A DNA stretch of 64,000 bases from Rhizobium album (GTDB taxonomy: Bacteria; Pseudomonadota; Alphaproteobacteria; Rhizobiales; Rhizobiaceae). This document shows positions 1 to 4,924 of this stretch, one piece after another (positions within the stretch are counted from its first letter, which is position 1; each line of letters opens with the position of its first letter). Made by a program: the position numbers and the translations under genes. The DNA is taken from positions 1 to 64,000 of the forward strand of contig NZ_QFBC01000004.1 of NCBI RefSeq assembly GCF_003122325.1. Reading direction: 5' to 3'. The notes under the pieces were generated by a model. That model did no database searches. It was not told the origin of the DNA and saw only the letters and a list, made by a program, of their open reading frames with translations.

Positions 1-56
1 TGCCATTGAGGCCCATAAAGGGCCTCGCCGGCATCTTTCAGAAGTTTTGCGGTCAT
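1..56 (-). CDS. Partial CDS, N-terminus of a probable phage-type HTH protein
   Basis: Only the first 18 codons are in the window, starting ATG at 56 and beginning MTAKLLKDAGEALYGPQW. The start overlaps the stop of the upstream leftward gene by four bases, indicating translational coupling. The 'GEALYGPQWQ' type of start is familiar from small rhizobial phage proteins that continue into a helix-turn-helix DNA-binding domain. That domain would lie outside the window, so the function is inferred from recall of similar proteins and not shown here. Confidence 0.5.
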   Translation of the reverse strand, partial: MTAKLLKDAGEALYGPQW

Positions 57-226
57 GCGGCTTCACCTTCGAATTCACGGGCCAGCTCGTCACGGAAGCC
101 GACCAGATACCAGCCGGTCACATTGCTGTTCGGCATAACGCCGTAGGCATGGACTTCGCCGTTACGCTTGATGACGACCTTGTCGGCGGTTTCGAGGATG
201 CGAGCGCGGATCTGATTGTTGGTCAT
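53..226 (-). CDS. Small phage-type protein of unknown function (57 aa)
   Basis: The gene is read leftward from ATG at 226, preceded by an AGGAGG ribosome-binding site about 9 nt upstream. A longer reading from 277 lacks such a site. The product begins MTNNQIRARILETADKV and contains a GEVHAYGVMPNSNVTGWYL segment with an acidic end. No domain is recognised. Its stop overlaps the start of the next leftward gene. It is divergent from the large rightward operon and shares with it the palindrome at 276-295, so it may belong to the leftward control side of the element. Confidence 0.6.
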   Translation of the reverse strand: MTNNQIRARILETADKVVIKRNGEVHAYGVMPNSNVTGWYLVGFRDELAREFEGEAA

Positions 227-275
227 GATATTCGGGCCTCCTTGCCCAGATCGGCGGGACAATTCCCTTCCGTTC

Positions 276-295
276 ATGTCCTAAATCTAGGACAT
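276..295. promoter_or_regulatory. Palindromic operator candidate between divergent element genes
   Basis: ATGTCCTAAATCTAGGACAT is a perfect 8-bp inverted repeat around AATC. It lies between the leftward gene starting at 226 and the rightward operon starting at 325, so a protein bound here could control both directions, as phage repressors do. No promoter boxes were fixed with confidence. Confidence 0.55.
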
Positions 296-324
296 TTATT
301 TCCGGATTGCAAGAGGAATTTTCG

Positions 325-798
325 ATGAGCGATGAAAATCAACACCAAGCTCCCAAGGATAAAATGACGGCCGTTGAAGAGGTCAAGATTACGCATTCGG
401 GTCCGGGCGAATACACGCCGGTTTATCTGACGATAAAAGACAGCATCGTTGCCGTTTTCGCCGGCGACGAAAGAGAAGCCGATCCATACAAATCGGTATG
501 GATGTCTCACAGCCAGTTTGAACAGATTGCCGCATTCTGCTGCGCGCTCGCTAAACCTCAAATGACGGACATCGAGTGGAAAGCACAGGGCGATCAGGCC
601 CGTGTATCCGGGTTCGCCGAAGGCATCGAGCGCGCGGCGAAGATTGCCGACGAACACGCTGCCGATTTCGAAAAACAGGCCGCCGCCGCCTCCTCGGCTC
701 GCATGCATGATGCCTTGCTCTTGGCGTCCGACGCCTGCGAATTAACGGCGGATGCTATCCGCGTCCTCTCCGCCACTACGGAGGGCTCCGATGGTTAA
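325..798 (+). CDS. Hypothetical protein, first gene of the element operon (157 aa)
   Basis: ATG at 325 follows the Shine-Dalgarno AGAGGA 8 nt upstream. The product starts MSDENQHQAPKDKMTAVEE and ends LSATTEGSDG. No domain is recognised. Its second half has alternating Ala-rich stretches (AAKIADEHAADFEKQAAAA) that may form a helix. The N-terminal PKDK and C-terminal ATTEGSD segments are shared with other small genes of this operon. The last codons contain the ribosome-binding site of the next gene, whose start at 791 overlaps this gene by 8 nt. Confidence 0.7.
   Translation: MSDENQHQAPKDKMTAVEEVKITHSGPGEYTPVYLTIKDSIVAVFAGDEREADPYKSVWMSHSQFEQIAAFCCALAKPQMTDIEWKAQGDQARVSGFAEGIERAAKIADEHAADFEKQAAAASSARMHDALLLASDACELTADAIRVLSATTEGSDG
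761..793 (+). repeat. Gene-end/RBS module, copy 1
   Basis: This copy encodes the C-terminus VLSATTEGSD and carries ACGGAGGG, the Shine-Dalgarno of the next gene (ATG 791). Near-identical modules occur around 1254-1283, 2306-2342 and 4061-4096. Confidence 0.7.
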
Positions 799-1051
799 CC
801 CGCGTGTCCAGAAATTTATTGAGAAGACGCTCGATTTGTTCGACCGCGCTATTACGCCGCGCCGCTGGCCCGTGTCGATGCGGCGCACTTATGTAATCAC
901 TTTCCCCATCTCGTCCCTACTACTCGGCATTGTCACCATTCTGGTCATGTCGACCGTTCTGGTGGCGGCAATTACGTGTTTTTTACTGGCGACCATCCTT
1001 GGATTTTTTGAATACGTCCGAGAACTGTGGTCGGCGGAGGATAAGCCATGA
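791..1051 (+). CDS. Small predicted inner-membrane protein (86 aa)
   Basis: ATG at 791 lies 4 nt after the ACGGAGGG module and overlaps the end of the previous gene. The product starts MVNPRVQKFIEKTLDLFDRA and has a long hydrophobic stretch from about residue 34 to 72, enough for one long or two short membrane segments (LLLGIVTILVMSTVLVAAI), then a charged tail RELWSAEDKP. Small membrane proteins in this position are common in rhizobial phage-like operons, but their role is unknown. Its stop overlaps the next start (ATGA at 1048). Confidence 0.65.
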   Translation: MVNPRVQKFIEKTLDLFDRAITPRRWPVSMRRTYVITFPISSLLLGIVTILVMSTVLVAAITCFLLATILGFFEYVRELWSAEDKP

Positions 1052-1284
1052 CCGACATACCCAAGGATAATGTGGAAGGCGTCGATATCCCGCGTCTGCC
1101 GGTCGGCACGCCCGTCGTCAAGGTGCTCGGATACCCCTTCCCCGGCACTGTCGTTTCGACCTTCCATACGCTGTCGGGTCAGGAACGGTTTGTCGTCGAG
1201 GCAACCGGCGAAGCCTATCGCGGCATGCTCCACATCTTCAACGGTGACCAGCTTCGCGCCACTACGGAGGGCACCGACCGATGA
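1048..1284 (+). CDS. Small phage-type protein, beta-rich (78 aa)
   Basis: The gene starts with ATG at 1048 inside an ATGA overlap. The product begins MTDIPKDNVEGVDIPRLPVG and contains VKVLGYPFPGTVVSTF, then YRGMLHIFNGDQL, and ends LRATTEGTDR. The 'GYPFPG-VVS ... RYVVEATGE-Y-GMLHIF' pattern resembles a recurrent small protein of rhizobial prophages with no known function. The start and end modules are those shared across this operon. The stop overlaps the start of the first DNA methyltransferase. Confidence 0.65.
   Translation: MTDIPKDNVEGVDIPRLPVGTPVVKVLGYPFPGTVVSTFHTLSGQERFVVEATGEAYRGMLHIFNGDQLRATTEGTDR
1254..1283 (+). repeat. Gene-end/RBS module, copy 2
   Basis: This copy encodes RATTEGTD and supplies ACGGAGGG to the methyltransferase start at 1281. 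It differs from copy 1 by a GAC insertion-type variation just before the start codon. Confidence 0.65.
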
Positions 1285-2063
1285 CGGCATATTACAACGA
1301 GATCGACCCCTACGCTGCGCAGTGGCTCCGCAACCTTATTGCCGCCGGCCATATCGCGCCTGGCGACGTCGACGAAAGGAGCATCGTGGATGTCCAACCG
1401 GACGACCTCATCGGATACACACAATGCCACTTCTTCGCCGGTATTGGCGGGTGGTCATACGCCGCCCGCCTCGCCGGATGGCCCGACGATCGACCAGTGT
1501 GGACTGGCTCCTGCCCTTGTCAGCCGCTTTCAAGCGCCGGCAAGCAAAAAGGCTATCTCGACGAACGACATCTGTGGCCCGCTTTTTTCGGCCTCATCTC
1601 CAAGCGCCGCCCTCCAGTTGTCTTTGGAGAACAGGTTGCTCAAAAGATTGGCCTCATGTGGATGTCAGCCGTTCGAGCTGACTTGGAAGGCGATCAATAT
1701 GCCTGCGGGGTTGCCTGCCTTCCGGGTTTCTTCGCGGGTTCGCCCCAGCAGAGGGAACGGCTTTATTGGGTGGCCAGCGCCGACGGCGCAGGATGCCACG
1801 GGGTCTCGCAACAGAACAAGCAGCAGAAAGCCGGGGGCAATCTTCCATGGCGGCACGACGCTGACAGACGCTGCGGTTCTTTTTGGGCTTCCGCGCTCCC
1901 AGTGGAAGGCGCCGACAATACCCGGCGTCTACTGCCACCCGGAGTTAAGCTCCTGGCTGATGGGCTATCCGAAGGAATGGGCAAGCTGCGCGGATACGGG
2001 AATGCCATCATCCCGCAAGTCGGCGCGGAAGTGATCGGCTCATACATGGAGATCGCAGCATGA
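1281..2063 (+). CDS. C5-cytosine DNA methyltransferase, phage type (260 aa)
   Basis: This is a predicted SAM-dependent DNA cytosine-C5 methylase. Motif I is CHFFAGIGGWSY (residues 49-60), motif IV is WTGSCPCQPLSS with the catalytic Cys near residue 80, motif VI appears as VVFGEQVA (the usual ENV is degenerate), motif VIII is SPQQRERLYW (about 154-163), and a motif X-like GYGNAIIPQVGAEVIG is near the end. At 260 aa it is short for the family, and the region between VIII and X, where target recognition should lie, is brief and poorly family-like. That same DNA also encodes a second ORF in the +1 frame (1390-2034). It is probably an orphan methylase protecting the element from host restriction; no restriction endonuclease is seen. 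Confidence 0.85.
   Translation: MTAYYNEIDPYAAQWLRNLIAAGHIAPGDVDERSIVDVQPDDLIGYTQCHFFAGIGGWSYAARLAGWPDDRPVWTGSCPCQPLSSAGKQKGYLDERHLWPAFFGLISKRRPPVVFGEQVAQKIGLMWMSAVRADLEGDQYACGVACLPGFFAGSPQQRERLYWVASADGAGCHGVSQQNKQQKAGGNLPWRHDADRRCGSFWASALPVEGADNTRRLLPPGVKLLADGLSEGMGKLRGYGNAIIPQVGAEVIGSYMEIAA
1390..2034 (+). CDS. Nested ORF inside methyltransferase 1, +1 frame (214 aa)
   Basis: ATG at 1390 is preceded by AAAGGAG with 8-nt spacing, a good ribosome-binding site located inside the methyltransferase coding region. The product contains, in order, ELTWKAINMPAGLP, GWPAPTAQDATG, SWLMGYPKEWASC and MPSSRKSARK. The same four motifs recur in the nested ORF at 2700-3737 inside the second methyltransferase. 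LMGYPKEW resembles the 'MGFP' stretch that precedes motif X in ordinary C5 methylases, whereas motif X itself is in the other frame. It could be a separate protein, a partner subunit or a fragment reached by frameshifting. Translation is not proven. Confidence 0.55.
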   Translation: MSNRTTSSDTHNATSSPVLAGGHTPPASPDGPTIDQCGLAPALVSRFQAPASKKAISTNDICGPLFSASSPSAALQLSLENRLLKRLASCGCQPFELTWKAINMPAGLPAFRVSSRVRPSRGNGFIGWPAPTAQDATGSRNRTSSRKPGAIFHGGTTLTDAAVLFGLPRSQWKAPTIPGVYCHPELSSWLMGYPKEWASCADTGMPSSRKSARK

Positions 2064-2347
2064 CGAACCCTGAAACACCCTCCCCCAAGAACAATTTGCG
2101 GGTGAAGCCTCTCAAGTGGCGTGAAGATCGGACAGCAACGGCGCTTGGCGCAAAGTGGATGGTTTGGCCCTACTCCGATCCACTGAACGACGGCCTTGGC
2201 AATTGGCTGTGGCAAGTCGTTGATGCGGCTCCGCATGCGTCGGGGCGGTTTCATAGCGAGGCCGAAGCTAAGGCAGCGGCACAAGCAGACTATGAGGCCC
2301 GCATCCTGTCCTGCCTCGCCACCACGGAGGGCTCCGACCGTGGCTGA
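2060..2347 (+). CDS. Small phage-type hypothetical protein (95 aa)
   Basis: The gene starts with ATG at 2060 overlapping the methyltransferase stop (ATGA). The product contains VKPLKWREDRTATALGAKW near the N-terminus and ends GRFHSEAEAKAAAQADYEAR followed by the ATTEGSD-type tail. The 'KPLKW ... EAKAAAQADYEARI' layout is common in small proteins of rhizobial phage regions, function unknown. Its 3' end carries the ribosome-binding site of the following GTG-start gene and overlaps it by 8 nt. Confidence 0.65.
   Translation: MTNPETPSPKNNLRVKPLKWREDRTATALGAKWMVWPYSDPLNDGLGNWLWQVVDAAPHASGRFHSEAEAKAAAQADYEARILSCLATTEGSDRG
2306..2342 (+). repeat. Gene-end/RBS module, copy 3
   Basis: This copy encodes LATTEGSDR and supplies ACGGAGGG to the GTG start at 2340. 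Confidence 0.65.
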
Positions 2348-2552
2348 TCGCAAATTCCAGAAGGACGATTACGTCCGCAAGACCAAAGGCTCTTGGTGGG
2401 AAGGCTACGTGCGCGGCTTTTATGACACCGAGGACAACCCGGACGGCATTTGCGTCCAACTCGACAAACCAAATGGACCGGTCCAGATCTATCCGGCCGC
2501 CGCGTTCGAATTGGCTGAGCCGCCCAAGGATAATATGGGAGCGGACGAATGA
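2340..2552 (+). CDS. Type B (R67-like) dihydrofolate reductase homologue
   Basis: The product is 70 aa with a GTG start at 2340 placed after the ACGGAGGG module. Residues 10-58 align without gaps to residues 28-76 of the plasmid R67 enzyme as I recall it, with about 22 identities in 49. Conserved are V-R-K (Lys14 = R67 Lys32), Trp20 (Trp38), Gly22, Gly26, Tyr28, Pro34 and the active-pore signature VQIYP (Gln49, Ile50, Tyr51 = Gln67, Ile68, Tyr69). Ser65 of R67 is Pro47 here. DfrB enzymes are SH3-like homotetramers that reduce dihydrofolate with NADPH and resist trimethoprim. The disordered N-terminus is shorter here, and a PPKDNMGADE tail is added. Activity is inferred from homology; an SH3-like DNA- or protein-binding role remains possible. 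Confidence 0.72.
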   Translation: MADRKFQKDDYVRKTKGSWWEGYVRGFYDTEDNPDGICVQLDKPNGPVQIYPAAAFELAEPPKDNMGADE

Positions 2553-3799
2553 TCCGCGTCCTCGACCTATTCAGCGCTGCGGCCGGCGGCTGGTCGCTCG
2601 GAATGCACCGGGCCGGCTTTACCACGATCGCCGCCTGCGAGTTCGTCGATTGGCGCCGGGCGCTCTATTCCCAGAACAACCCGGGAGTACCGGTTTACGA
2701 TGACGTCAGAACCCTTTCCGCAGATCGACTTGTTCGGGATGGTCATCGACTACCCGACGTCATCGTCGGCTCGCCGCCGTGCCAAGACATCAGTTCCGCC
2801 AACACCAAAGGAAAAGGCGTCGAAGGCGAGCGCAGCGGCCTCTACTTCGAAGCAATCCGCATCATCGGAGAATGCCGCCCTCGTTGGTTCGCTCTTGAAA
2901 ACAGCTCTAATCTCCGAACTCGGGGCGCTGACGCCGTCCTCGCTGCGCTGGAAGCACTCGGCTACTCCTGCTGGTCGTTCGTGGTACGTGCTGGAGACAT
3001 CGGGGCCAATCACGAGCGGCCCCGATGCTGGCTTGTCGGCTGCGACGTCGGACAAATTGCCGACACCCGTGAAACCAAATGGTGGCCGCTCGCTGACCGT
3101 GGAAGCTATCGAGAGCGGCAAGCGGGCGAACGGCGCGAAAGCTCAGATCGATACGCCGAATATGCTGAAGCATGCCTTTCGGATGCTTCCGACCCCTATG
3201 GCTTCGGACGGGATGAAGGACGGCAAGGGCGGTGGGGCCGGTTCGACGTATCCGTTTCGGAAAATATTAGCGGAGACGACGAAGCTACCTACGCCAGTCA
3301 AAAACGACCGGAAGATGGAGCCGTGGTCAGAGGCTTATTCCCGTCGTCGATCGCCGAAACTGGACGCCCTGATGGACGGTGCGGCGAAATACGAGACCTT
3401 GCCGACGCCGACCAAGCGGGACAAGCGGATGGACGCATGGTCGCCGGCCTACGACAAGCGGAAATCGCCGACGATGGACGCGGTGCTCGACGGGGCGATG
3501 ACGGATCGAGCCTCGGACAAATGGCAGTATGCCCGCCAGATCGCGTCGATGCTCCAATCTGGAAATCTGATTGGTCCCTCGATGACCTTGCCGATCACCT
3601 ACAACTGGATGATGGGCTTTCCTCCTGGGTGGCTGGCACGCGCATTGCAGTCGGCGGTCCAAAAGGGACTTCTGCAGCTTCCCTCATCGTCGAAGCGTTC
3701 GGCGACGCCGTCGTCCCGCAAATCCCCGAAGCAATAGGCCGCGCGATCCTTCGGACGGAACGGGCGCTGGCTGAAGTATATGGAAGGATCGCAGCATGA
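2549..3799 (+). CDS. C5-cytosine DNA methyltransferase 2 (416 aa)
   Basis: ATG at 2549 overlaps the upstream stop. Motif I is LDLFSAAAGGWSLGMHRAGF (from residue 5), motif IV is VGSPPCQDIS with the catalytic Cys, motif VI is WFALENS, motif VIII is ANHERPRCWLVG, and a motif X-like FGDAVVPQIPEAIGRAI lies near the C-terminus. Residues about 190-370, between VIII and X, are low-complexity D/G/R-rich and unlike a normal target-recognition domain. The same DNA in the +1 frame (2700-3737) looks more protein-like. It ends with RIAA followed by the next gene in an ATGA overlap, the same junction sequence as methyltransferase 1, suggesting duplication or module exchange. Confidence 0.85.
   Translation: MIRVLDLFSAAAGGWSLGMHRAGFTTIAACEFVDWRRALYSQNNPGVPVYDDVRTLSADRLVRDGHRLPDVIVGSPPCQDISSANTKGKGVEGERSGLYFEAIRIIGECRPRWFALENSSNLRTRGADAVLAALEALGYSCWSFVVRAGDIGANHERPRCWLVGCDVGQIADTRETKWWPLADRGSYRERQAGERRESSDRYAEYAEACLSDASDPYGFGRDEGRQGRWGRFDVSVSENISGDDEATYASQKRPEDGAVVRGLFPSSIAETGRPDGRCGEIRDLADADQAGQADGRMVAGLRQAEIADDGRGARRGDDGSSLGQMAVCPPDRVDAPIWKSDWSLDDLADHLQLDDGLSSWVAGTRIAVGGPKGTSAASLIVEAFGDAVVPQIPEAIGRAILRTERALAEVYGRIAA
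2700..3737 (+). CDS. Nested ORF inside methyltransferase 2, +1 frame (345 aa)
   Basis: ATG at 2700; GGGAG lies 12 nt upstream, a rather distant ribosome-binding site. The product carries LRWKHSATPAGRS, four LPTP motifs (KLPTPVK, MLPTPMASDG, KLPTPVKND, TLPTPTKRD), NWMMGFPPGW and SATPSSRKSPK. The motif order matches the nested ORF at 1390-2034, and the frame offset relative to the host gene is identical. Two tandem 38-codon repeats (3285-3512) differ mainly by synonymous changes in this frame. That is the best sequence evidence that it is translated. Function is unknown; a target-recognition or partner role for the methylase is a hypothesis. Confidence 0.6.
   Translation: MTSEPFPQIDLFGMVIDYPTSSSARRRAKTSVPPTPKEKASKASAAASTSKQSASSENAALVGSLLKTALISELGALTPSSLRWKHSATPAGRSWYVLETSGPITSGPDAGLSAATSDKLPTPVKPNGGRSLTVEAIESGKRANGAKAQIDTPNMLKHAFRMLPTPMASDGMKDGKGGGAGSTYPFRKILAETTKLPTPVKNDRKMEPWSEAYSRRRSPKLDALMDGAAKYETLPTPTKRDKRMDAWSPAYDKRKSPTMDAVLDGAMTDRASDKWQYARQIASMLQSGNLIGPSMTLPITYNWMMGFPPGWLARALQSAVQKGLLQLPSSSKRSATPSSRKSPKQ
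3285..3512 (+). repeat. Tandem 114-nt repeat within the methyltransferase 2 overlap
   Basis: Copies are 3285-3398 and 3399-3512. In the nested frame the copies read LPTPVKNDRKMEPWSEAY.. and LPTPTKRDKRMDAWSPAY... Over the first 34 codon pairs 19 amino acids are identical, 10 of these through synonymous codons, and most remaining changes are K/R, E/D or L/M/V. In the methyltransferase frame only about 12 of 33 residues match, with one synonymous pair. Confidence 0.75.
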
Positions 3800-4104
3800 C
3801 CACATCCCCCAAGGATAACGTGGCGCCGGCCGATCTGACGAATGAGCAGAAGGAAATCACCCTGCTACGGATCATCGACGCCATGGGCGGCCAGACCGAC
3901 AGCAGCGAAGGCAAGGGAAGCTGGATCAACTGGTTCTGCAGTGACGAAATTCACAACGTCCAGGATGACACTTTCAACCGCTGCAATGACAAGGGCTGGC
4001 TGCATACAACTCACAACAGCGACTGGGATACCAGCACCACGACGTTGACCAAGGCAGGCCGCGCCGTCCTCTCCGCCACCACGGAGGGCTCCGATGCAGG
4101 TTGA
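3796..4104 (+). CDS. Hypothetical protein (102 aa)
   Basis: The gene starts at ATG 3796 in an ATGA overlap with methyltransferase 2. The product begins MTTSPKDNVAPADLTNEQKE and has a SWINWFCSDEIHNVQDDTFN segment, then HTTHNSDWDTSTTTLTKAGR and the shared tail VLSATTEGSDAG. The pattern of a helix followed by '..LTKAGRAVL' faintly recalls winged-helix ends but is too weak for a call. It overlaps the next gene by 11 nt through the gene-end/RBS module. Confidence 0.6.
   Translation: MTTSPKDNVAPADLTNEQKEITLLRIIDAMGGQTDSSEGKGSWINWFCSDEIHNVQDDTFNRCNDKGWLHTTHNSDWDTSTTTLTKAGRAVLSATTEGSDAG
4061..4096 (+). repeat. Gene-end/RBS module, copy 4
   Basis: This copy encodes AVLSATTEGSDA and provides ACGGAGGG for the ATG at 4094. 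It is nearly identical to copy 1 at 761-793 over about 27 nt. Confidence 0.7.
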
Positions 4105-4363
4105 GATCAAAGGCAAGCCGCCGAAAGATCCGCAAGGCCGCGTTCTGGCGATCGAGGCGGCAGCCAAGGCCATTTGCCAGAGCGCGGGCACCGATCCGGC
4201 CGACGCCGTGATGATGCTGATGACGGCAGCTTGCCACCTCTACACGGTCCATTCTGGAAAATCTTCGGCGGACAGCATCACCCACCTTGCTCACTCGCTC
4301 GGTTGCGCGACGGTTGCAGCCGACGACTTCTTTAAGCTCAAGACCGTCAAGGTGCAGCCATGA
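4094..4363 (+). CDS. Hypothetical protein (89 aa)
   Basis: ATG at 4094 lies directly after the fourth gene-end/RBS module. The product starts MQVEIKGKPPKDPQGRVLA and is largely helical by composition (AIEAAAKAICQSAGTDPADA, then MMLMTAACHLYTVH). No known domain is recognised. The stop overlaps the next start by four bases (ATGA at 4360), so it belongs to the same transcript. Confidence 0.6.
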   Translation: MQVEIKGKPPKDPQGRVLAIEAAAKAICQSAGTDPADAVMMLMTAACHLYTVHSGKSSADSITHLAHSLGCATVAADDFFKLKTVKVQP

Positions 4364-4788
4364 CCGACACACCCAAGAACAATGTGACGGCGTCGGCATT
4401 CCCTTCCCAGGAAGAGATCCGCGCCCTCGCCGAGAAGGCGCTTGAAGAGATGCAGGCCAAAGGCACCACCGAGCGCGAAGCCTGGGTGTCGTCTTATGAA
4501 AACGTCATCATGTCCTATCGCCGCCTCGCGCTGGCGAAGCAGCAGATTGCCGACAAAGAGGCCCTACCGGGCTACTGGCGCCCGATCTCGACAGCGCCGG
4601 AACACGTCTGGATACGCACCAAGCTGAGCACCGAAAAGGGTGAAAACGTCTGCATGCGAATCCCTCACAAGGGATACGAGGACGAGTGGGTCGAGCGGGG
4701 AACCGGTATCAGCACTGTAACTCACCACTCCTTTGCTGCGCCCGATAGATGGCGGCCGCTGAGCCAGGCAGGAGGAGACGATGCTTGA
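4360..4788 (+). CDS. Phage-type protein with WRPISTAPE motif (142 aa)
   Basis: The product begins MTDTPKNNVTASAFPSQEE and has a charged helical first half (EIRALAEKALEEMQAKGTTE). The second half reads GYWRPISTAPEHVWIRTKLS ... TVTHHSFAAPDRWRPL. The 'W-P-I-STAP ... THW-PLP' arrangement resembles DUF551-type small phage proteins that end in a repeated W-P-L box; their role is unknown. The start module PKNN is the one shared across this operon. The end overlaps the next small gene by 8 nt. Confidence 0.65.
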   Translation: MTDTPKNNVTASAFPSQEEIRALAEKALEEMQAKGTTEREAWVSSYENVIMSYRRLALAKQQIADKEALPGYWRPISTAPEHVWIRTKLSTEKGENVCMRIPHKGYEDEWVERGTGISTVTHHSFAAPDRWRPLSQAGGDDA

Positions 4789-4924
4789 GGCGTACATCTA
4801 TACCGCAATTTGGTTCGGGGTCTACAACTGCACCGGACGCCTCTGGTATTCGTTTCTCTGGCCCTATCACGTAGGCCGGTTGCTTGGTGCCACCCTTGTA
4901 GTTTTGAGGCCGAAGAAGCAATGA
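4781..4924 (+). CDS. Very small hydrophobic protein (47 aa)
   Basis: ATG at 4781 follows a strong AGGAGGAG ribosome-binding site. The product is MLEAYIYTAIWFGVYNCTGR followed by LWYSFLWPYHVGRLLGATLV and a basic VLRPKKQ end. It is rich in aromatic residues and could be a single-span membrane peptide. Its stop overlaps the ATG of the recombinase at 4921 (ATGA), so translation here probably feeds the recombinase. No homologue is recognised. The well-placed ribosome-binding site and overlaps on both sides support it. Confidence 0.55.
   Translation: MLEAYIYTAIWFGVYNCTGRLWYSFLWPYHVGRLLGATLVVLRPKKQ

Noticed and set aside
1281-3799. Frameshift mutations as an explanation for the nested frames of both methylase genes
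   Set aside because: Host frames remain open from motif I to motif X in both genes, and the nested frames are open and homologous to each other; two independent frameshift errors would not leave both frames intact.
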